DNA of 64,000 bases from assembly GCF_030209835.1 (NCBI RefSeq), contig NZ_JARVRF010000003.1, positions 124,001-188,000 of the forward strand. Reading direction: 5' to 3'. A program made the position numbers and the translations under genes. The notes below the pieces were generated by a model, which did not search any database, had not been told where the DNA came from, and was given only the letters and a program-made list of their open reading frames with translations. Origin of the DNA: Arthrobacter sp. efr-133-R2A-120 (lineage in GTDB: Bacteria > Actinomycetota > Actinomycetes > Actinomycetales > Micrococcaceae). Numbering within the stretch: the first letter of the stretch is position 1; the number at the start of each line of letters is the position of its first letter. This document shows positions 59,763-64,000 of the stretch, piece after piece.

Positions 59763-60635
59763 ATGACGCACACGGGCTGGAGCGTTTTCGGCTTCGACGG
59801 TATCGGGACCACGTGGGAAATCTCGACGCCGGAGGAACTCCCGGAGGACGTGCGCGCCGGCTTGCTCGACGTCGTGGAGGACTACGACCGAAGCTACTCG
59901 CGCTTCCGGGACGACTCCATGCTTGCCGCGCTCGCCCGTGAACCCGGCACCGTCACCCTCCCGGCCGGGGCCGGCGAACTGGAACAGCTTTTCAGGAAGC
60001 TGTACCGCCTCAGCAACGGCGCCATGACGCCCCTCATCGGCGGCAGCCTCGAGCGGCTGGGCTATGGGGCGGACTATGCCTTGCGGCCCGTCGGCCATCC
60101 GGTGCCGGCACCGCGCTGGGAAGACGTCCTCGTATGGAGCGGCACGGAGATGTCCGTTTCCGCTCCGGTGGTCCTGGACATCGGAGCCGCCGGGAAGGGC
60201 CAATTGGTGGACATTGTGGCTGCAGTCCTGCGAGGGGCCGGAATCACTGAGTTCCTGGTCGATGCCAGCGGCGACATGCTTCATTCCGGGGCGGAGCCGT
60301 TGGGCGTGGGCCTCGAACACCCTTACGACCCCACCCAGGCGATCGGCGTCGTCGAACTCCACGACGGCGCGCTCTGCGCTTCCGCCGCCAACCGCCGCGC
60401 GTGGGGCGACGGCCTCCACCATGTCCTCGACGGCGCCACCGGGCGCCCGGTGGAGACGGTGGTGGCCACGTGGACGATGGCTGCAACGGCAATGGAAGCC
60501 GATGCCCTGGCCACGGCGCTCTTCATGGTGGATCCGAAAGTGCTTGAGGGAGAATTCGAGTTCTCCTGGCTCAAGGTCTTTTCGGACGGACACGCCGCCT
60601 ATTCGGCCGGCTTCGAAGGGACACTGTTCTCATGA
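59763..60635 (+). CDS. apbE: FAD:protein FMN transferase (ApbE family)
   Basis: Mg-dependent flavin transferase of 290 aa that moves FMN from FAD to a Thr or Ser of a target protein. Family motifs: DIGAAGKGQLVDIVA around residue 139, DASGDMLHSG around 168, and the metal-binding TMAATAMEADALATALFM around 238. No signal peptide is visible, unlike many ApbE proteins, so it may act inside the cell before export of its target. It lies between the lipoprotein gene and the reductase gene; its stop overlaps the latter's ATG. Confidence 0.92.
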   Translation: MTHTGWSVFGFDGIGTTWEISTPEELPEDVRAGLLDVVEDYDRSYSRFRDDSMLAALAREPGTVTLPAGAGELEQLFRKLYRLSNGAMTPLIGGSLERLGYGADYALRPVGHPVPAPRWEDVLVWSGTEMSVSAPVVLDIGAAGKGQLVDIVAAVLRGAGITEFLVDASGDMLHSGAEPLGVGLEHPYDPTQAIGVVELHDGALCASAANRRAWGDGLHHVLDGATGRPVETVVATWTMAATAMEADALATALFMVDPKVLEGEFEFSWLKVFSDGHAAYSAGFEGTLFS

Positions 60636-62152
60636 TTGCCATCAAAGCGCGAGTGGATGCCTGGCTCGGCCATTTCACGATGTACCGGCTGATCCTGTGG
60701 GTCCTTGCCGTGCTCGCGGCGTACAGCCTCGTGCTGAACGCCTTGGGCTGGCTGAGCTTCGGACTGCCCGAAATGCTTTTCCACCTTGTGCTGTGCCTGG
60801 GCCTGACATACGCATCCAACCGGCTCATGGCCATGCTCTTCAAGGTCCAGCCGCACTCGGAATCCTCGCTCATCACGGGCCTTTTGTTGTACTTCCTGTT
60901 CTGGCCCACCGCGCTGATTCCCGCGGTCCAGATCCCCGATCTCGCCGGAGTCGCCGTGGCATGCGTCCTGGCCTCGGCATCCAAATACGTCTTGGCCTTC
61001 CGCGGCCGGCACATTTTCAATCCCGCTGCGGCGGGCGCCTTCATCGCCGGGCTCACCGGCTTGAACATCGCCACGTGGTGGGCAGCGACTCCAGCCATGT
61101 TGTGGCTCTTGGTCCCTGGTGTGCTGCTGGTGCTGTACCGGACGCTGAAGGTGCTCATGGCCTGCGCTTTCCTCGTGGTGGCGCTGTCGGTGGTGTGCGC
61201 CGTGCTCCTGCGGGGCGGCATGACCTTCGGACCCGCTTTGTGGCAACCGATCGCGCAGCAGCCGCTTCTCTTTTTCGTCGGCTTCATGCTCACCGAGCCC
61301 CTCACCCTGCCTCCCCGCCGCTGGCAGCAAGTGGCACTGGCCGCCGTCGTGGCCTTGTTTTTTGCTGTGCCGTACAACGTGGCTGGCGTGGCCAATTCGC
61401 CGGAACTCGCTCTGCTGATCGGGAACCTCCTCGCATTCCTCGTGGGACAGCGGGGCGGAATCATGCTGATGTTCAAGGGTTCGCGTCCTCTGACGCCGTT
61501 CACTACCGAATTCCGCTTTGAACCACGACGGCCCGTCCGTTTCCTCCCCGGGCAGTTCATGGAACTCAACCTTCCGCACTCGCGCTCGGACGGTAAAGGG
61601 CGGCGACGGGTTTTCAGCATCACCAGCCCGCCCGACTCGCCCGAGATGACATTCGGCGTCGGCACGGCGGAACCAGTCTCCGCCGCCAAGCGCGCGTTGC
61701 TCGCGCTCGAGCCTGGAGAGTGCGTCAGCGGAACCGCGGTGGGTGGCGACTTTGTTCTGCCGCCCGACGCCGGCAAACCCGTGTTGCTCATCGCGGCGGG
61801 AATCGGGATTGCGCCTTTCCTTTCCCAGCTGGCGTCCGGCGACTCCGCGCGAAGGGACATCGTCGTGCTGTATCTCGCCCCCAGCGCCGCAGAACTCGCC
61901 GGGAGCGATGTCCTGGAGGCCTCGGGCGCACGGGTCATCGCCCGCCTTTCGGACGGTTCCCCGCCGCCGTCGTTCATGCACGACGCCGGGCGGAGCCGCA
62001 TCGACGGCGACTCCCTGCGTGAGCTCATCCCCGATGTGGCCGAGCGGGACGTGTATATCTCAGGGTCTCCGGCAAACGTGGACACCCTTCGCTCCGCCGC
62101 CCGCCATGCCGGAGCCCGGCGAATCCACGTGGACGCTTTCGCGGGCTACTGA
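60632..62152 (+). CDS. NqrB/RnfD-like membrane protein fused to a ferredoxin-NADP reductase domain
   Basis: Protein of 506 aa. The first 290 residues hold about eight to ten helices with the NqrB/RnfD core block RHIFNPAAAGAFIAG around residue 128. The C-terminal 215 residues form an FNR-type module: flavin-binding RRVFSIT around 325 and the nicotinamide-binding AAGIGIAPFLSQL around 388, with YISGSPANVD near the end. The fusion would pass electrons from NAD(P)H through FAD to a membrane flavin. It overlaps apbE by 4 bases (ATGA). The usual covalent-FMN Thr motif of RnfD was not identified in the membrane part. Confidence 0.87.
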   Translation: MIAIKARVDAWLGHFTMYRLILWVLAVLAAYSLVLNALGWLSFGLPEMLFHLVLCLGLTYASNRLMAMLFKVQPHSESSLITGLLLYFLFWPTALIPAVQIPDLAGVAVACVLASASKYVLAFRGRHIFNPAAAGAFIAGLTGLNIATWWAATPAMLWLLVPGVLLVLYRTLKVLMACAFLVVALSVVCAVLLRGGMTFGPALWQPIAQQPLLFFVGFMLTEPLTLPPRRWQQVALAAVVALFFAVPYNVAGVANSPELALLIGNLLAFLVGQRGGIMLMFKGSRPLTPFTTEFRFEPRRPVRFLPGQFMELNLPHSRSDGKGRRRVFSITSPPDSPEMTFGVGTAEPVSAAKRALLALEPGECVSGTAVGGDFVLPPDAGKPVLLIAAGIGIAPFLSQLASGDSARRDIVVLYLAPSAAELAGSDVLEASGARVIARLSDGSPPPSFMHDAGRSRIDGDSLRELIPDVAERDVYISGSPANVDTLRSAARHAGARRIHVDAFAGY

Positions 62153-62237
62153 CGGCTCGCCGCGCCCGTTTCCATTGCGGCGCGGTGACCTGCTAAGCTC
62201 GTGGACGTCCCTCCGGCAACGGACGGGAGCCCCGGAT

Positions 62238-62310
62238 GCCCTCGTAGCTCAGGGGATAGAGCGTCTGCCTCCGGAGCAGAAGGCCGTAGGTTCGAATCCT
62301 ATCGAGGGCA
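62238..62310 (+). tRNA. tRNA-Arg, anticodon CCG
   Basis: Complete cloverleaf of 73 nt: acceptor GCCCTCG/CGAGGGC, D arm GCTC/GAGC, anticodon stem TCTGC/GCAGA with loop CTCCGGA (anticodon CCG at 62271-62273), and T arm with TTCGAAT. Discriminator A; the CCA is not encoded. It reads CGG. TAAGCT at 62194-62199 is a possible -10. Confidence 0.97.
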
Positions 62311-62320
62311 CAACAGAAAA

Positions 62321-62353
62321 CCCCGCCAGTTCAAGGAACCGGCGGGGTTTTTC
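62321..62353 (+). terminator. Rho-independent terminator of tRNA-Arg
   Basis: CCCCGCC and GGCGGGG pair with an inner GTTC/GAAC stem, followed by TTTTTCTTT. Confidence 0.92.
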
Positions 62354-62605
62354 TTTGCGTGGCCACGTTGCGCCTGGCAGGTTCCGTACCAGGCAACAAA
62401 AGGTGGAAAACTGCGTCACGTTTGGCCGTCTGCCAACACAAGGTTCTTGTGCAGACGACAAAAAGACTTGAGCAGACACCTCAAGAGGAGCCCGCGGCAG
62501 CGTTCCCCGAGCTCGATGCCACGGCCCCGGTCCTCGCCGGGAAACTCTCGCGGCTCCCAGCAGGGTAACTCGCAACCATCCTTTGCCCACAACCCGAGGA
62601 CACCC

Positions 62606-62776
62606 ATGCCTGAATGTGAAGCCGCCCGCCGCAACAAACAAGCCCTCCACGAAATCGAGCTGGCATGGGGCAATGGCATCGTGAACCTCGGCAAGCTGCA
62701 ACGGATCCTGAAGGGCCCCGAAGGCGACGCGGAACCGTTGCCGGCATGCCCGCATGAGGCCTCATCGTCGTCGTGA
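62606..62776 (+). CDS. Possible small protein of 56 aa, family not recognised
   Basis: ATG at 62606 is preceded by GAGGA with 5-nt spacing, an ideal ribosome-binding site. The product starts MPECEAARRNKQALHEIEL, is polar, has two Cys and ends in four Ser. No family is recognised and no promoter is clear. The frame remains open upstream only through the tRNA, which is not coding. It is the only plausible gene in the 62354-62864 gap. Confidence 0.4.
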   Translation: MPECEAARRNKQALHEIELAWGNGIVNLGKLQRILKGPEGDAEPLPACPHEASSSS

Positions 62777-62829
62777 AGCGGACATGCCGCGCCGGGCCGG
62801 CTATAAAGTCAGTGGCCGCTCCTAAGCTG

Positions 62830-62854
62830 TTCGTACCCGTCCAACAGGTACGAA
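62830..62854 (+). promoter_or_regulatory. Hairpin touching the ribosome-binding site of the M4 protease gene
   Basis: TTCGTACC and GGTACGAA form a perfect 8-bp stem with a 9-nt loop. The right arm runs into GAAAGGG, the Shine-Dalgarno sequence, so folding could limit translation. Confidence 0.5.
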
Positions 62855-62864
62855 AGGGTTCGCC

Positions 62865-63908
62865 GTGATCTGTTCCATCATTCCTCCCTACATGCTGCGA
62901 AGGCTGGCGGCACAGCACGAGCCCCGCCTGAGGGTGATTGCGCGCGCGGCCAAGGAGTCCCTGCTCCACATCAAGAACCTCCAGGCCGCCCGCTCGCTTC
63001 CGGTGCCGGTCCCGGTGCCCACAGCGCGCCAGGCCAAGCCCGGTCCGCCCAAGAGGACCATCTACGATGCCAACTCCACCGAAGCCTTGCCCGGCAAGCT
63101 CGTCCGCAAGGAGAAGGGTCCGGCGACGGGCGATGCGGCCGCGGATGAGGCCTACGACGGATTGGGCGAGACACACGCGCTTTATGCCGAGGCGTTCAGC
63201 TGGAATTCGATCGACGGCGCCGGGCTGAAACTCGATGCCACCGTCCACTACGGCGAGCTGTACGACAATGCCTTCTGGAACGGCAGCCAAATGGTCTTCG
63301 GTGACGGCGACGGCGAGATCTTCCAGAGATTCACGAAGTCGCTCAGCGTGATAGGGCACGAGCTCGCCCACGGCGTCACCCAGTACACGGCAGCCCTCGC
63401 CTACCGGAACCAGGCCGGAGCGCTCAACGAGTCCATGTCGGATGTTTTCGGGGCGCTCGTGGAGCAATATGCCAAAAAGCAATCTGCCGCCGAGGCGAGC
63501 TGGCTGATCGGCGAGGGCTTGTTCACCGACGCCGTCCAAGGCGCCGCGCTCCGGTCCATGAAAGCACCAGGGACCGCGTATGACGACGACGTGCTCGGCA
63601 AAGATCCGCAACCGGACTCCATGGACACCTACGTCCGCACCACCGCGGACAACGGCGGTGTCCACATCAACTCAGGCATCCCCAACCGGGCGTTCTCCCT
63701 TGTCGCCCTGGAGCTGGGTGGCAATGCGTGGGAGGCCCCGGGACAGATCTGGTACAACACGCTGACTAGCGGCTCACTGCCTGCCACGTGCACCTTCGGG
63801 CGCTTCGCCAAGGCCACAGTGGCGTCGGCAGAGGAACTCTTCGGCGCCGGCTCAAACGAGCATGACGCAGTCCGTAAGGCATGGGAAACTGTGAAGGTAA
63901 AGCTCTAG
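62865..63908 (+). CDS. Protealysin-like M4 family metallopeptidase
   Basis: Zinc protease of 347 aa. The zinc site is HELAH (His165-His169) with the third ligand Glu189 in ALNESMSDVFGAL, exactly 24 residues after His165 as in thermolysin. His267 in GGVHINSG matches the transition-state His. There is no signal peptide. A short propeptide of about 50 residues carries IIPPYML, the PPL-type motif of protealysin precursors, so this is not a thermolysin-type secreted enzyme with a long prodomain. GTG at 62865 follows AAAGGG. The next ORF looks like emfourin, the protease inhibitor. Confidence 0.93.
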   Translation: MICSIIPPYMLRRLAAQHEPRLRVIARAAKESLLHIKNLQAARSLPVPVPVPTARQAKPGPPKRTIYDANSTEALPGKLVRKEKGPATGDAAADEAYDGLGETHALYAEAFSWNSIDGAGLKLDATVHYGELYDNAFWNGSQMVFGDGDGEIFQRFTKSLSVIGHELAHGVTQYTAALAYRNQAGALNESMSDVFGALVEQYAKKQSAAEASWLIGEGLFTDAVQGAALRSMKAPGTAYDDDVLGKDPQPDSMDTYVRTTADNGGVHINSGIPNRAFSLVALELGGNAWEAPGQIWYNTLTSGSLPATCTFGRFAKATVASAEELFGAGSNEHDAVRKAWETVKVKL

Positions 63909-63941
63909 CAACACCTCTCAGAGCAGTGGAAGCCGCAGAAC

Positions 63942-64000
63942 ATGAAAATCACTGTCCAGCGCAGCGGTGGCGTCGCTGCGATCACACGCGTCTGGACCGT
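63942..64000 (+). CDS. Start of an emfourin-like protealysin inhibitor (partial)
   Basis: ATG at 63942 follows TGGAAG with 9-nt spacing, and 19 codons are visible before the window ends. The N-terminus MKITVQRSGG followed by VAAITRVW fits the first strand and turn of emfourin, the small slow-binding inhibitor encoded next to protealysin in Serratia. It lies 33 nt after the M4 protease, in the same direction. The rest of the gene is outside the window. Confidence 0.7.
   Translation, partial: MKITVQRSGGVAAITRVWT

Noticed and set aside
62249..62755. Minus-strand ORF of 168 codons overlapping tRNA-Arg
   Set aside because: It crosses the tRNA and terminator, has no ribosome-binding site and shows no domain.
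62201..62776. Single long ORF running through tRNA-Arg
   Set aside because: The tRNA and its terminator occupy the first half; only the last 57 codons, with their own ribosome-binding site, are kept as a possible gene.

Overview
The window comes from a high-GC Gram-positive chromosome, most likely Arthrobacter sensu lato (Micrococcaceae). Three things point there: GC-rich codon use; actinobacterial markers (NucS/EndoMS, DUF3039, DUF2550, DUF2017, a Rho factor with a long disordered insert); and the order argS-lysA-hom-thrC-thrB-rho-prfA-prmC-tsaC-wecA-atpI-atpBEFHAGDC-DUF2550, which is the M. tuberculosis Rv1292-Rv1312 order with changes. No rRNA, prophage, transposase or CRISPR was seen. This is mostly core chromosome.

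Layout. 1-10.2 kb: sbcDC DNA repair, an aquaporin-like channel, two DUF202 proteins, an ADP-ribosylglycohydrolase, a DUF4395 protein, a DEDDh exonuclease with a BRCT domain, an MFS exporter and a DedA protein. 10.2-14.7 kb: the leftward operon clpS-DUF2017-murI-MBL hydrolase-rph-rdgB. 14.7-16.8 kb: pncB-pncA (NAD salvage). 16.8-28.8 kb: helicase and DUF3039, nagB, an ABC exporter pair, a CnoX-like protein with an old yellow enzyme, a large exported protein, an AI-2E family permease and a hydrolase. 28.8-31.8 kb: a small zinc-site protein, nucS, nagA and a cold-shock gene with a structured leader. 31.8-44.1 kb (leftward): the atp operon, then DUF2550, an esterase and an MprF-like synthase. 44.2-48.0 kb: wecA, a GT2 transferase, a WecG/TagA transferase and tsaC. 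48.0-59.1 kb: prmC, prfA, rho, thrB, thrC, hom, lysA, argS. 59.3-62.2 kb: a three-gene flavin electron-transfer cassette (FMN-binding lipoprotein, ApbE, NqrB/RnfD-like reductase fusion). 62.2-64 kb: tRNA-Arg(CCG), a possible small ORF, a protealysin-like M4 protease, and the start of what looks like its inhibitor, emfourin.

Regulation. At least 15 genes have a TANNNT hexamer exactly 6 or 7 nt before an ATG or GTG and no good Shine-Dalgarno sequence. That is the layout of leaderless transcripts, and it decides several start codons. Other genes (atp operon, nagB, csp, rho, M4 protease) have leaders.

The most interesting points are the flavin cassette, the protease/inhibitor pair, the overlapping aminoacyl-lipid synthase and esterase genes, the short AtpC, two 26-bp-arm palindromes (one sitting where rpmE lies in M. 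tuberculosis), a 13-bp perfect hairpin between atpA and atpG, and in-frame minisatellites in murI and rho.
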